From: Pseudodesulfovibrio aespoeensis Aspo-2
Lineage (GTDB): Bacteria > Desulfobacterota > Desulfovibrionia > Desulfovibrionales > Desulfovibrionaceae
Assembly: GCF_000176915.2 (NCBI RefSeq)
Contig: NC_014844.1
Span: 2,108,001-2,172,000 of the forward strand
Reading direction: 5' to 3'
DNA: 64,000 nt
Both the position numbers and the translations under genes were made by a program. A model generated the notes under the pieces. The model ran no database searches and was not told the origin of the DNA. It saw nothing but the letters and a program-made list of their open reading frames with translations. Position 1 is the first letter of the stretch. Each line of letters starts with the position of its first letter. Positions 27,778 through 35,665 of the stretch are shown here, in pieces.

Positions 27778-28668
27778 ATGAAAGGAATCATTCTGGCGGG
27801 CGGCTCCGGCACCCGGCTGCACCCCCTGACCCGTGTGGTCAGCAAGCAGCTCCTGCCCGTCTACGACAAGCCAATGATCTACTATCCCCTATCCACCCTC
27901 ATGCTGGCGGGCATCAGGGATATCCTGATCATCTCCACGCCCCACGACCTGCCCCGGTTCCAGGAGCTGCTGGGCGACGGCTCACGGCTCGGCATCAACC
28001 TCGAATACCGGGAGCAGCCGAGCCCGGACGGCCTGGCCCAGGCGTTCCTCATCGGCGAGGAGTTCATCGGCGACGACACCGTCTGTCTCGTGCTGGGCGA
28101 CAACATCTTCTACGGCCACGGCCTGGGCTCCATCCTCAAGCAGGCTGGCTCCCTGACCCGCGGAGGCATCGTCTTCGCCTATCTGGTCAAGGACCCGGAA
28201 CGCTACGGCGTGGTGGAGTTCGACGCCGCCTACCGCGCCCTGTCCATCGAGGAGAAGCCCGCCCGGCCCAAGTCGAAATACGCGGTCACCGGCCTCTATT
28301 TCTATGACAACGATGTGGTCAGGATCGCCAAATCCCTCACGCCCTCTGCGCGCGGCGAGCTGGAGATCACGGACATCAACAAGGCCTACCTCGCGCACGG
28401 TGACCTGGAGGTCCAGACCCTGGGCCGGGGCTACGCATGGCTCGACATGGGCACCCACGAATCCCTGCACGGTGCGGCCAGCTTTGTGCGCGCGGTACAG
28501 GAGCGGCAGGGCTATGTCATCTCCAGTCCGGAGGAAATCGCCTTTCGCATGGGCTTCATCGATGCGGCCCGGCTCCAGGAACTGGCCTGCGCCATGAGCA
28601 AAAACAGCTACGGCCAGTACCTGCTCAACATCGTGCTGGAAAGCGACGCCCGCCCCTGCGAAGCCTGA
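27778..28668 (+). CDS. rfbA: Glucose-1-phosphate thymidylyltransferase
   Basis: Makes dTDP-glucose from dTTP and glucose-1-phosphate, the first step to dTDP-L-rhamnose and other deoxysugars. The 296-residue enzyme starts with the nucleotide loop [17 protein letters not shown], and has [19 protein letters not shown] at residues 21-39, [10 protein letters not shown] near residue 105 and [20 protein letters not shown] near residue 160. It stands alone: rfbB, rfbC and rfbD are not in the window. A strong palindromic terminator follows. Confidence 0.95.
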   Translation: MKGIILAGGSGTRLHPLTRVVSKQLLPVYDKPMIYYPLSTLMLAGIRDILIISTPHDLPRFQELLGDGSRLGINLEYREQPSPDGLAQAFLIGEEFIGDDTVCLVLGDNIFYGHGLGSILKQAGSLTRGGIVFAYLVKDPERYGVVEFDAAYRALSIEEKPARPKSKYAVTGLYFYDNDVVRIAKSLTPSARGELEITDINKAYLAHGDLEVQTLGRGYAWLDMGTHESLHGAASFVRAVQERQGYVISSPEEIAFRMGFIDAARLQELACAMSKNSYGQYLLNIVLESDARPCEA

Positions 28669-28700
28669 CGCCCACAGCCCCGCGCACGCCCACAGACGAA

Positions 28701-28736
28701 AAGAGCCGCATTCCCTAGGGAATGCGGCTCTTCGCG
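28701..28736. terminator. 32-bp perfect palindrome terminator
   Basis: Positions 28701-28732 form a perfect 16+16 palindrome centred on CCCTAGGG, flanked by AAA on the left and TT on the right. It sits between convergent rfbA and a 47-residue minus-strand gene and can terminate both. Confidence 0.8.
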
Positions 28737-28779
28737 GAAAAATGGCCGGGCGACACAGGGTCGCGCCGATTCTTCGTGT

Positions 28780-28923
28780 CTAGTGGTGATCCTCGGCCAT
28801 GGCTTCCTTGACGCGGATAACGCCAATGGTCAGGATCCATGCGAGATAAATGAAAATCAGGGACACGCCGACAAAGCCGGCGCCAGTGCTGTGTGCCATC
28901 CCGGAAAGCAGTTCGCCAATCAT
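28780..28923 (-). CDS. 47-residue single-span membrane protein
   Basis: A short open frame with a strong AGGAGG 6 bases before ATG 28923. The product starts MIGELLSGMAHS, has one hydrophobic helix (about residues 16-36, GFVGVSLIFIYLAWILTIGV), then a short basic/acidic stretch and the C-terminal pair HH. Codon choice is GC-rich like its neighbours. It stands alone between a terminator and the PilZ gene, divergent from the latter. I do not recognise the family. Small one-helix proteins of this kind often assist transporters or respiratory complexes, but no partner is adjacent. Confidence 0.7.
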   Translation of the reverse strand: MIGELLSGMAHSTGAGFVGVSLIFIYLAWILTIGVIRVKEAMAEDHH

Positions 28924-29052
28924 GTCATTCCTCCTCGGTCAACCCGTCTATGGCTTGAAAAGATATATGTTCTTTGTCTTCTCGGCCACGAAATGTCAAC
29001 CCCTCAGCCGGGAAAATGCGCATCGACGAACCGCCCTGGCCTGGCTGCCCCC

Positions 29053-29081
29053 TTGCCAAAGTCGCCTGTTTTGCATAGGCT
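29053..29081 (+). promoter_or_regulatory. Candidate promoter of the PilZ gene
   Basis: TTGCCA (29053-29058) and TAGGCT (29076-29081) are separated by 17 bases, about 40 bases before the ATG. Confidence 0.5.
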
Positions 29082-29121
29082 CGGTCCGCAGTCCCGCTCC
29101 ACGACAACACAACGGTGAATC

Positions 29122-29748
29122 ATGGGTTTTCTTGACTTCTTCACAAACCTCTTCGCGCGCTCCGGCAAGGCGAAATCCAGGGCAAAGAAAAAATCCGCCA
29201 AAAAGACCCAGGCTCCAAAATCCGCGCCAGCGGCCAAGGGCGGCAAAAAAGGCAGCGGCGACGAATTTGGCGTGAGCCTTGCCAAGGCCAAGGAGAAAAA
29301 GCGCAAGAAATCCACCCAGGTCTCCGCCGCGCCCATCGACGAGAAAGCGCTTGGCTTCAGCATCTCCCTCAAGGGCGAGGACGCCCAGTCCAAGAAGCGG
29401 GAGGCCCTGCGCATCCGGGTGGACAACCTGTTCGTCCATGTCTCGCGGCTCAACAAGAAATATCCCGTCACCGACATCAGCGCCACGGGCCTCGGCTTTG
29501 CCTTTGAAAAACCGCGCGTCAAAGGCGGGGTGGAGCTGGTCATGACCATCATCGTCGATGGCAAGGTGGCGGCCAAGGACGTGCAGTGCAAGGTCATGCG
29601 CCACGAGCGCGGCTCGGTGGGCTGCGTGTTCGTGGACCTCGACCGCGCCCAGGATGATGCGGTCCACGCCATCGTGCTGCGCGGCCAAAAAGAGCAGGCC
29701 GCCAGAAAGGCCGCCCAGAAGAACCGCGACTTCAAGATTCCGGAGTGA
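29122..29748 (+). CDS. PilZ-domain (c-di-GMP receptor) protein
   Basis: A 208-residue protein. The first 75 residues are very rich in lysine and alanine, look disordered and start MGFLDFFTNLFARSGKAK, possibly an amphipathic membrane anchor. The PilZ domain follows: RxxxR as REALR near residue 94-98 and DISATG near residue 114-119, the two c-di-GMP-contact motifs, then VGCVFVDLD near residue 172. Binding of c-di-GMP is expected from these residues. The output is unknown; no motility or cellulose genes adjoin it. Confidence 0.88.
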   Translation: MGFLDFFTNLFARSGKAKSRAKKKSAKKTQAPKSAPAAKGGKKGSGDEFGVSLAKAKEKKRKKSTQVSAAPIDEKALGFSISLKGEDAQSKKREALRIRVDNLFVHVSRLNKKYPVTDISATGLGFAFEKPRVKGGVELVMTIIVDGKVAAKDVQCKVMRHERGSVGCVFVDLDRAQDDAVHAIVLRGQKEQAARKAAQKNRDFKIPE

Positions 29749-29754
29749 TCCCGG

Positions 29755-30126
29755 CTAGACTTTGCGCCTCAACTCCCCGATGAACACATCCAGATCGTTG
29801 GGCTCCCCCGGCGCGTGGTCCTCCGGATACAGCAGCGCGGTCATGAAGAAAACGCTGCCGATGCGCAGGGCCGTGCTCGCGCTCATGGAGAACTGCTCAA
29901 GCCGCTGGGCAATGGCCTTGCCCTCGTCCCCTTCCAGTCTTTTGGTGATTTTCCAGGCGTCCTCGTTCAGAGAGGCCAGCAATTCGGCCTTGGCCTCGGC
30001 CTTGATCTGAAAGGCCCGCTGTCCTTGGCCCGCCAGGACCGCGTCGGCCTCCCGCTCCAGCCGCCGGACCTCGTCCGCCTTTTTCTCAAGAAACTCTATC
30101 AATTCTTCAAGCACTTGTTTTTGCAT
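29755..30126 (-). CDS. Coiled-coil hypothetical protein
   Basis: A 123-residue protein, mostly helical and charged (LEELIEFLEKKADEVRRLEREAD), with a more hydrophobic stretch near residue 90-100 (STALRIGSVFFMTALLY). AGGAG lies 6 bases before ATG 30126, which favours this start over the longer open frame. Its stop lies just after the convergent PilZ gene; it is divergent from the RdgC-like gene. Function is unknown. Confidence 0.7.
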   Translation of the reverse strand: MQKQVLEELIEFLEKKADEVRRLEREADAVLAGQGQRAFQIKAEAKAELLASLNEDAWKITKRLEGDEGKAIAQRLEQFSMSASTALRIGSVFFMTALLYPEDHAPGEPNDLDVFIGELRRKV

Positions 30127-30313
30127 GATCTCTCCTGGTTCTCTCCAGTGTAACCGCCCCTGCTCAAGAAAACAAGGACAGCGGCCACCACAGGCGCTCC
30201 GCCTGCCCGCGCCACTGCCGCGCGGCGAGGATTTGCTGGACATCGACACCGATTGGTCATACCTCATGGGCTGCCAGAAAACGGTCATTACGGGTATTTC
30301 GGAGGACAGGAAG

Positions 30314-30928
30314 TTGAGCATTCTCTCCGCCAGCCTCGGGCTGACGCGCTACCGGATCATCGAGGACGTTCCTGCGGACCTGCTGCGCCAGGTGCCGGAG
30401 AAACTGCGCCAGTTCTGCTTCGTGGACATCGACGCCACAGCGGAGGAGCGCTCGTTCGGCTGGACCAACATCGACGACATGCTGGACATGAACTGGACCA
30501 AGTCGCCACCGGAAAAAGCCGAGTATTTCGCCTTTGGCCTGCGCCTCGACACCCGCCGGATTTCGCCCGCGGTGCTCAAGAAGCACACCACCATCGCCCT
30601 GAACAGGGAGCTTGAACACAACAAGGAGCAGGGCAAGAACTTCGTCTCGCGCGACCGCAAGCGCGAGATCAAGGAACAGACCACCCTGCGGCTGCGCGCC
30701 CGCACCTTCCCCATCCCGGCGGTCTTCGACCTCATCTGGAACCCAGGTGCCAACCGCGTCTACCTGTCCACCACCAACGCCAAGGTGCGCGCCCTGTTCG
30801 AGGACTACTTCACCCTCACCTTCGATCTGCACCTTGAGCCGCTGACCCCGTTCTTCATGGCCATGGACCTGCTTGGCGAAGACGCCGCGCCCAGGCTCGA
30901 ACACCTCGACCCGACCATCTTCGTATAA
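30314..30928 (+). CDS. RdgC-like recombination-associated protein
   Basis: About 204 residues resembling the RdgC family (ring-shaped DNA-binding protein that limits RecA activity). Shared features are the N-terminal SLGLTRYRIIEDVP, the lysine-rich helix RDRKREIKEQTTLRLRARTFPIPAVFDL near residue 115-142, and the YLSTTNAKVRALFEDYF segment near residue 153. I prefer the TTG start at 30314 because GGAGG (30301-30305) lies 8 bases upstream and it places the conserved start at residue 6; the frame is open from ATG 30125, and ATG 30266 is an alternative. It is followed by a 173-residue partner gene. The assignment is by pattern only. Confidence 0.65.
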   Translation: MSILSASLGLTRYRIIEDVPADLLRQVPEKLRQFCFVDIDATAEERSFGWTNIDDMLDMNWTKSPPEKAEYFAFGLRLDTRRISPAVLKKHTTIALNRELEHNKEQGKNFVSRDRKREIKEQTTLRLRARTFPIPAVFDLIWNPGANRVYLSTTNAKVRALFEDYFTLTFDLHLEPLTPFFMAMDLLGEDAAPRLEHLDPTIFV

Positions 30929-30940
30929 GGATCTGACGCC

Positions 30941-31462
30941 ATGGATCTCTCCCTCGTCGAACGCGAAAACGTCCTGCTGGGCCAGGATTTCCTGACCTGG
31001 CTGTGGTTCAAGACCGACAGCGAAACCGTCCTCTTCTCCCTTGCGGACAAGCGCACCTTCAGCCTCCAGATGGAGCAGCGCGTCTCGGTCCAGGGCGGCG
31101 AGGGCGAGGGGCTGGAAACAGCCACCGTCTCCAGCCCGCGCGGCGAGCTGACCGAGGCCAAGACCGGCTTGCGCACCGGCAAGAAGGTCAACAAGGCCCA
31201 GCTGCTCTTCACCATGGATCAGGACCAGTGGCTGGTCCAGGTCAATGCTGCGGATTTCGGCCTCTCCGGCCTCAAGACCCCCAAGATCTCGACCAAGGAC
31301 GACGAGGGCGAGGACACGGACGGCAAGTTCCTCGAAAAACTCTTTCTGCTTGAGCGGTGCCTGGAGATGTTCGACATCGTCTTCGCCCAGTTCCTGGGGC
31401 TGCGCATGAGCAAGGACTGGGCCGCTGAAACGGCCAGGGTCAAGCGCTGGATCAACGACTGA
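30941..31462 (+). CDS. Conserved-looking partner of the RdgC-like gene
   Basis: A 173-residue soluble protein, 12 bases after the RdgC-like gene and preceded by AAGGA. It has no motif I recognise. Visible features are an N-terminal ENVLLGQDFLTWLWFKTD, a central QLLFTMDQDQWLVQV, an acidic linker (TKDDEGEDTDGK, about residue 117) and a C-terminal helix rich in aromatic residues. The tight spacing suggests that it acts with the RdgC-like protein. Confidence 0.7.
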   Translation: MDLSLVERENVLLGQDFLTWLWFKTDSETVLFSLADKRTFSLQMEQRVSVQGGEGEGLETATVSSPRGELTEAKTGLRTGKKVNKAQLLFTMDQDQWLVQVNAADFGLSGLKTPKISTKDDEGEDTDGKFLEKLFLLERCLEMFDIVFAQFLGLRMSKDWAAETARVKRWIND

Positions 31463-31476
31463 GACCAGGGAACCCC

Positions 31477-32040
31477 ATGACATCCCCGGTTCGCATAGCC
31501 TGCTTTGGCGACAGCCTGACCGAAGGGTACGGCCTGCGCCCCGGCCAGGCCCTCCCGGCGGTGCTTGAACGGCTGCTCGACGAAGAGGGGATGCGCACCC
31601 GGTGCCTGAACTTCGGCGTGTCAGGCGACACCGCCTCCGACGGCCTCAGGCGCATCGACACGGTGCTCAAGGCCGTGCCTGACGCTGCTGTGGTGGCCTT
31701 CGGCGCCAACGACTGCTTTCAGGGCGACCCGGTCCCCCTGGTGCGGGCGACCCTGGGCCGGATCATCAAGACCCTGCTTGACCGCTCCATCCCGGTCCTG
31801 CTGGTGGGCATCACCGCCGCGCTCAATCCCGACGCAGAGTACAGACGCGCCTTTTACCCCATATTCACATCCCTGGCCGCAGAACACGGGCTGGACCTGT
31901 TCCCGGACATCCTTGTCAGCTACTCCGGCAACCCGGCCCTGACCCTGCCGGACGGGCTGCACCCCTCGGCCTCCGGGGTGGAAGCCATTGCCCGCGACCT
32001 GCTGCCCCAGGTCAGGCAGCTCGCTCTTTCCGCCCGCTAA
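31477..32040 (+). CDS. SGNH/GDSL hydrolase (TesA-like)
   Basis: A 187-residue esterase or lysophospholipase-type enzyme. The SGNH blocks are visible: FGDSLTEGYG (catalytic Ser12) at residues 10-19, NFGVSGDTASDG near residue 47, GAND near residue 74, and the catalytic Asp/His pair in LPDGLHPSASG near residue 159-169. There is no signal peptide, unlike E. coli TesA, so it may be cytosolic. Its stop overlaps that of the convergent VTT gene by 4 bases. The substrate is unknown. Confidence 0.88.
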   Translation: MTSPVRIACFGDSLTEGYGLRPGQALPAVLERLLDEEGMRTRCLNFGVSGDTASDGLRRIDTVLKAVPDAAVVAFGANDCFQGDPVPLVRATLGRIIKTLLDRSIPVLLVGITAALNPDAEYRRAFYPIFTSLAAEHGLDLFPDILVSYSGNPALTLPDGLHPSASGVEAIARDLLPQVRQLALSAR

Positions 32041-32726
32041 TCCCCTTTTTCGGCCTCGACAATCCTGCGCTTCATCCGGTGGACAACCACCGCCAGGACC
32101 ACGCCCGCCGCGAGAAGGGCCACCGCCGCCTCGACCGAGGCCCGGCCCGTGATGCCCGAATGGAGCAGATGGCCGCCCGAGGCCAGGAGCAGCGTCTCGG
32201 GCAGCATGCACAGCCATGTCAGAAACACGAAGGGCAGCGGCCTGACCGAAACAATGCCCAGAAGATAGCTGGTCGCGGGAAACGGCATAACCGGGATCAG
32301 ACGGCTCAGGGCCAGGACTCGAAGCGGATGGGAGACGCTCAGCCGCTGCATCGCCCTGAAGACCGGATGCTCCCCGTAGCGCCGGACAATGACCCGGCGC
32401 AGCCCGTGGCGGGCGGCCAGGAACGCGCCCAAAGCCCCGATGGTCATGCCGATGCTCGCCAGGAGCCCGCCGAGCTTCCAGCCGAACATGGCCCCGGCGG
32501 CCACGGTGAAGAGCGATTGCGGCACCAGCAGCATGACGGCCACGGCGTTGATGGTCACAAAGACCGCACCGGCAAGACTGCCCTGGGCCGCCACAAAGGC
32601 GGAGAGCAGGGTCATGCCCCCGCCGCCCCAGTGCTCCATGGCCCACGAGACCGCGCCGAGCACGGCCAACACCGCTCCGACCTTGAGGATAGTCCGCCAC
32701 ACCCCGCCGTTATGCCCGTGTTCCAT
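32037..32726 (-). CDS. TVP38/TMEM64 (VTT, DedA-like) membrane protein
   Basis: A 229-residue inner-membrane protein with about five to six hydrophobic segments. The VTT core is visible as AAGAMFGWKLGGLLASIGMTIGA near residue 74-96 and the SRLIPVMPFPATSYLLGI segment near residue 138-155, with the conserved Arg/Pro pair. Relatives are proposed lipid scramblases or undecaprenyl-phosphate transporters; here that is inference. ATG 32726 is preferred over GTG 32732; neither has a strong ribosome site. Confidence 0.82.
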   Translation of the reverse strand: MEHGHNGGVWRTILKVGAVLAVLGAVSWAMEHWGGGGMTLLSAFVAAQGSLAGAVFVTINAVAVMLLVPQSLFTVAAGAMFGWKLGGLLASIGMTIGALGAFLAARHGLRRVIVRRYGEHPVFRAMQRLSVSHPLRVLALSRLIPVMPFPATSYLLGIVSVRPLPFVFLTWLCMLPETLLLASGGHLLHSGITGRASVEAAVALLAAGVVLAVVVHRMKRRIVEAEKGD

Positions 32727-32878
32727 GTTCACAAGAGATCGCTGCTCCGGATTTTGCGTCTTGAACTCGCCGCGCGGATACCATAGCGTACCGCTCAGGA
32801 TTCCCCTGTCCGGCCATGATCTCCTGTGTACGGCGAATCGGCCGGAAATTGAAGAGGGAAAATCCGCAGAGGAGCACC

Positions 32879-34564
32879 ATGCGCTACAAGCTGCAAATGA
32901 TGAACACGGACTTCGGGGTCGGCATGTTCGCCGCCCTGCCCGATGTCAACCTGAGCTTCAACGAGATGGCGGCCCATCTCCGCACATATCCGTATGACGA
33001 CTTCATGCACGAGTTCGTGCTCCAGGGGTTCAAGGAATTCCGCCCCCGCAAGATCGAAAAACTCATCAGCGAGGTCATGGCCGACACGGGCGCGTCCGAC
33101 CCGGTCATGACCGCGGTCATGTACGAGGCGTGCCTCTGCCACCAGCGGCTGCGCTCCCTGCTGCCCCTGTTCGACGGCCTGGACCCGGCAAGCCTGCTGC
33201 CGCACACCCCGGCCATCCACATCCGCTCGAACCTGCTCGCGGACCAACCCCTGCACCGGGAGTGGATCAAGGTTTTCAGCGACAACATCTTCGGCCTGGC
33301 CCCCCTGCCCGCACCGGACGCGACCGGCCTGCCCCCGCTCTTTTCGCCGCAGGATCTGGAGCGGCCCGCGCCCATGGCCGCCGCCGAGGTGCGGCGATCC
33401 CTGGAGGGGAAACTTCCAGAGCCAAAACCCAGGCGCCCCCTGGCCGAGACCATTCAATTCGCCCTGGCCGCCCTGGAAAAGGCGGACGCCTTTCTCGGCC
33501 CGGCCATGGAACACAAGGCGTCACTGTCGCCCGTGGCCCGGCTGCGCCACTGGATGCCCAAGACGCGCTGCGTCAATGGCCGGATGAACAATGGCCTGGA
33601 AGGCATCCAGACCTGCTATGGCCGGGGGCTCACGCCGGAACGGGCCGAGGCGTCCTACGCCATGGAGATGGCCGAGCGGTTCTCGTCCTATGCCAGCTTC
33701 GGCCCCAGGGGCGTGCTGGGCTATGCCAACGACTACCCGCTCACCCGCGCCACCCAGGACGAGCTTGCAGCCGAGGCCCTTGATCTGCGCGCCATGCGCC
33801 TTGAGGTGCCCTATGCCGGGCAGACCCTGCACTGGTTCACCGGGCACACGCCGGACAGCGCGGGCGGCACGGTCCCCCTGCTCATCCCGGCCCAGCTCGT
33901 GTTCCTGTTCTGCAACCTCGACGAGCAGTCGCTGTTCTCGGCCCTGGGGTCCACCGGGCTGGCCTCGGGCAACACCCTGGCCGAGGCCAAGGTGGCCGCC
34001 CTGACCGAGGTCATCGAGCGCGACAGCGACGCCACCACGCTCTTCGACCCGGCCCGCTGTTTCCGCCTGGAGTCCGGCGACCCGGAGATAGCCCGGCTGC
34101 TGGCCGCCTACGAGGCGGACGGCGTCCATGTCTGGTTCATGGACGTGACCACCGAGCTGGGCGTGCCCTGCTACAAGTCCGTGGTCCTGGGCAACCTGGG
34201 CGACGTGAACAAGGGGTCCGGCTGTTCGCTGAACGGCAGGGCGGCCCTGGTCTCGGCCATGACCGAAACCGCCTACCCCCACCCCGGCCCCAAAAGCGGC
34301 CCGGCCCCGGACAACCTGCCGGTGCGAAGGCTCGAAGACCTGCCCGACCTCTCCACAGGCAGCGCCGAGGGCGACCTGATGGTCCTCGAAGCGACCCTGC
34401 TCGCCAACGGCTGTTGCCCTGCCTATGCCGACCTGACGCGCAAGGATCTTGGCATCCCGGTGGTCCGCGCCCTGATCCCCGGCCTGGAGATCATCTCGGA
34501 TTTCGATCAATACTCTCGCGTCAGCCCACGGCTTTATGCAAACTATCTCGATATGTTCCGTTGA
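32879..34564 (+). CDS. Stand-alone YcaO-family protein
   Basis: A 561-residue protein. YcaO enzymes use ATP to phosphorylate backbone amides, giving azoline rings or thioamides in peptides and proteins. The YcaO ATP-site elements are visible: SYAMEMAERFSSY near residue 259-271 and GLASGNTLAEAKVAALTEVIERD near residue 360-382, with CSLNGRAALVSAMTETA near residue 448. The first 200 residues are an extra helical domain I cannot name. It ends NYLDMFR, without the proline-rich tail of azoline synthases. GAGGAG lies 5 bases before the ATG. No TfuA, E1-like, dehydrogenase or obvious precursor gene is adjacent, so the target is unknown. Confidence 0.82.
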   Translation: MRYKLQMMNTDFGVGMFAALPDVNLSFNEMAAHLRTYPYDDFMHEFVLQGFKEFRPRKIEKLISEVMADTGASDPVMTAVMYEACLCHQRLRSLLPLFDGLDPASLLPHTPAIHIRSNLLADQPLHREWIKVFSDNIFGLAPLPAPDATGLPPLFSPQDLERPAPMAAAEVRRSLEGKLPEPKPRRPLAETIQFALAALEKADAFLGPAMEHKASLSPVARLRHWMPKTRCVNGRMNNGLEGIQTCYGRGLTPERAEASYAMEMAERFSSYASFGPRGVLGYANDYPLTRATQDELAAEALDLRAMRLEVPYAGQTLHWFTGHTPDSAGGTVPLLIPAQLVFLFCNLDEQSLFSALGSTGLASGNTLAEAKVAALTEVIERDSDATTLFDPARCFRLESGDPEIARLLAAYEADGVHVWFMDVTTELGVPCYKSVVLGNLGDVNKGSGCSLNGRAALVSAMTETAYPHPGPKSGPAPDNLPVRRLEDLPDLSTGSAEGDLMVLEATLLANGCCPAYADLTRKDLGIPVVRALIPGLEIISDFDQYSRVSPRLYANYLDMFR

Positions 34565-34583
34565 CAACAACAGGCCGCACGGC

Positions 34584-34612
34584 CCGATTCCCGCCTCGAA
34601 GGGCGAAATCGG
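34584..34612 (+). terminator. Hairpin after the YcaO gene
   Basis: A stem of 6 bp plus an inner GC segment (34584-34589 with 34607-34612) begins 20 bases after the YcaO stop. There is no T-run, so it may stabilise the 3' end rather than terminate. Confidence 0.4.
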
Positions 34613-34667
34613 TATGCATTTGCGGAATGTTGATATTCCTCGACTGCGACTTGGACTATGATTTCTC

Positions 34668-34696
34668 TTGTACGCAAATTGATTCTTGCATATAGA
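34668..34696 (+). promoter_or_regulatory. Promoter of a putative small RNA
   Basis: TTGTAC (34668-34673) and TATAGA (34691-34696) are spaced by 17 bases. The predicted start is near 34703, in a region without a convincing gene. Confidence 0.5.
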
Positions 34697-34702
34697 GGAC
34701 AG

Positions 34703-34839
34703 GAAACGCGTTTCTTTTTCCATCGTTCAATGAGCACTGTGACCTCCCCGGACCACCATTCTCCTCAGGAGGCCTCCATCCCCTGTGCTCATTGTTCATC
34801 GAGGGCATTCCCACCTCCCCGGGGATGCCCTCACCTTTT
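34703..34839 (+). ncRNA. Putative structured small RNA
   Basis: This segment between the YcaO gene and tRNA-Leu has a good promoter upstream, a 10-bp long-range stem (34728-34737 with 34785-34794), an inner GGAG/CTCC hairpin, and an intrinsic terminator at 34801-34839. A 58-codon frame starting at ATG 34730 runs through the terminator and has no ribosome site, so I do not call it a gene. No known RNA family is recognisable; it could instead be a leader or a decayed gene. Confidence 0.4.
34801..34839 (+). terminator. Rho-independent terminator
   Basis: An 8-bp stem (34801-34808 with 34825-34832) holds a GC-rich inner hairpin and is followed by a T-run. No annotated gene ends here, which supports a separate short transcript. 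Confidence 0.75.
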
Positions 34840-35010
34840 TGTCCGTCACCCCGGCTTTTCACCGCCCCCATTGTCCGCCACCGTCCCACCCGGCAAAAGA
34901 CATTGACGCCGCGCCGCGTTGCGGGATAATGGAAAAACCCTTGCCGAGCCGCGGGGCGCAACGGCCCGTGGCCCGCGCCCGCCATCCGCGCCCCGCCTCC
35001 GCAACCCCAA

Positions 35011-35097
35011 GCCTGGGTGGTGGAAATGGTAGACACCCGAGACTTAAAATCTCGTAATCTTCGGATTGTGCGGGTTCAATTCCCGCCCCAGGTACCA
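35011..35097 (+). tRNA. tRNA-Leu(TAA)
   Basis: 87 bases including encoded CCA. The acceptor stem GCCTGGG/CCCAGGT (one G-T pair), anticodon TAA in the ACTTAAAAT loop, a long class II variable arm (GTAATCTTCGGATTGTG region) and the T loop GGTTCAATTCC identify it. Mobile DNA lies directly downstream, which is common for tRNA-Leu integration sites. Confidence 0.97.
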
Positions 35098-35132
35098 AAT
35101 TTCGATCCGGCACTGCCCGGGATTGTCCAGAA

Positions 35133-35157
35133 GGCCCCCGCACTACGGGGGTTTTCT
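35133..35157 (+). terminator. Rho-independent terminator of tRNA-Leu
   Basis: A 6-bp all-GC stem (35135-35140 with 35146-35151) and 5-base loop is followed by TTTTCTT. Confidence 0.85.
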
Positions 35158-35365
35158 TGTCCACTTGCAAAGGAGACGGACTTTCACCTAGCCCGATCAA
35201 AGGACAACTGGTCCGCGCTGAGGCGAACAGGATGCGGGTGGCAAACACCGGCGCGGAGCACTTGCCGGAGGCAAATAGATGATGCAGCATGGGCCGACTC
35301 CCTAGACAGCTTTAAAGGTGCGGCACGATTATTCCCATCCAAAGCAATGCCCGGCAGTTGACTGA

Positions 35366-35384
35366 TGTTACCTGTGAGGTTACA
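35366..35384 (+). promoter_or_regulatory. Likely HigA operator and promoter region
   Basis: A 19-bp dyad of the form TGTwACCT-N3-AGGTwACA lies directly upstream of the GTG start of higB; it overlaps the ribosome site (AGGT). A TTGACT element at 35358-35363 precedes it. Antitoxins of this class normally repress their own operon by binding such dyads. Confidence 0.6.
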
Positions 35385-35386
35385 AC

Positions 35387-35665
35387 GTGATCAAGAGCTT
35401 TTCACACAAAGGGCTTGAAGTCTTTTTCAGGAGCGGGAGCACCAAGGGCATACAGGCCAAGCACGCGGACAGGCTCGGCAGGATATTGGACCGACTGGAC
35501 GCCGCCGCCGAGGCCCGAGACATGAACGCGCCGGGCTACGATCTTCACCCTTTGAAAGGGAATCTGGCCGGGCATTGGTCCGTGAAGGTATCCGGCAACT
35601 GGCGTGTGACCTTCCGCATGGACAATGGCAACGCCCACATCGTGAACTATCAGGACTACCACTAG
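35387..35665 (+). CDS. higB: HigB-type toxin (RelE superfamily)
   Basis: A 92-residue mRNA-interferase-like toxin. MIKSFSHKGLEVFF and the C-terminal SGNWRVTFRMDNGNAHIVNYQDYH match the HigB/RelE pattern, with the basic and aromatic catalytic-site residues near the end. The GTG start at 35387 has AGGT 6 bases upstream. The antitoxin gene follows after 11 bases with its ribosome site overlapping the toxin stop, so translation is coupled. Toxin-first order is typical for higBA. Confidence 0.9.
   Translation: MIKSFSHKGLEVFFRSGSTKGIQAKHADRLGRILDRLDAAAEARDMNAPGYDLHPLKGNLAGHWSVKVSGNWRVTFRMDNGNAHIVNYQDYH

Noticed and set aside
29004..29735. Minus-strand frames opposite the PilZ gene
   Set aside because: They are antisense to a clear PilZ domain and have no motif or ribosome site.
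34730..34906. 58-codon Cys-containing frame as a possible YcaO substrate peptide
   Set aside because: No ribosome site, it crosses an intrinsic terminator, and composition is Pro/His-rich without a leader-core layout.
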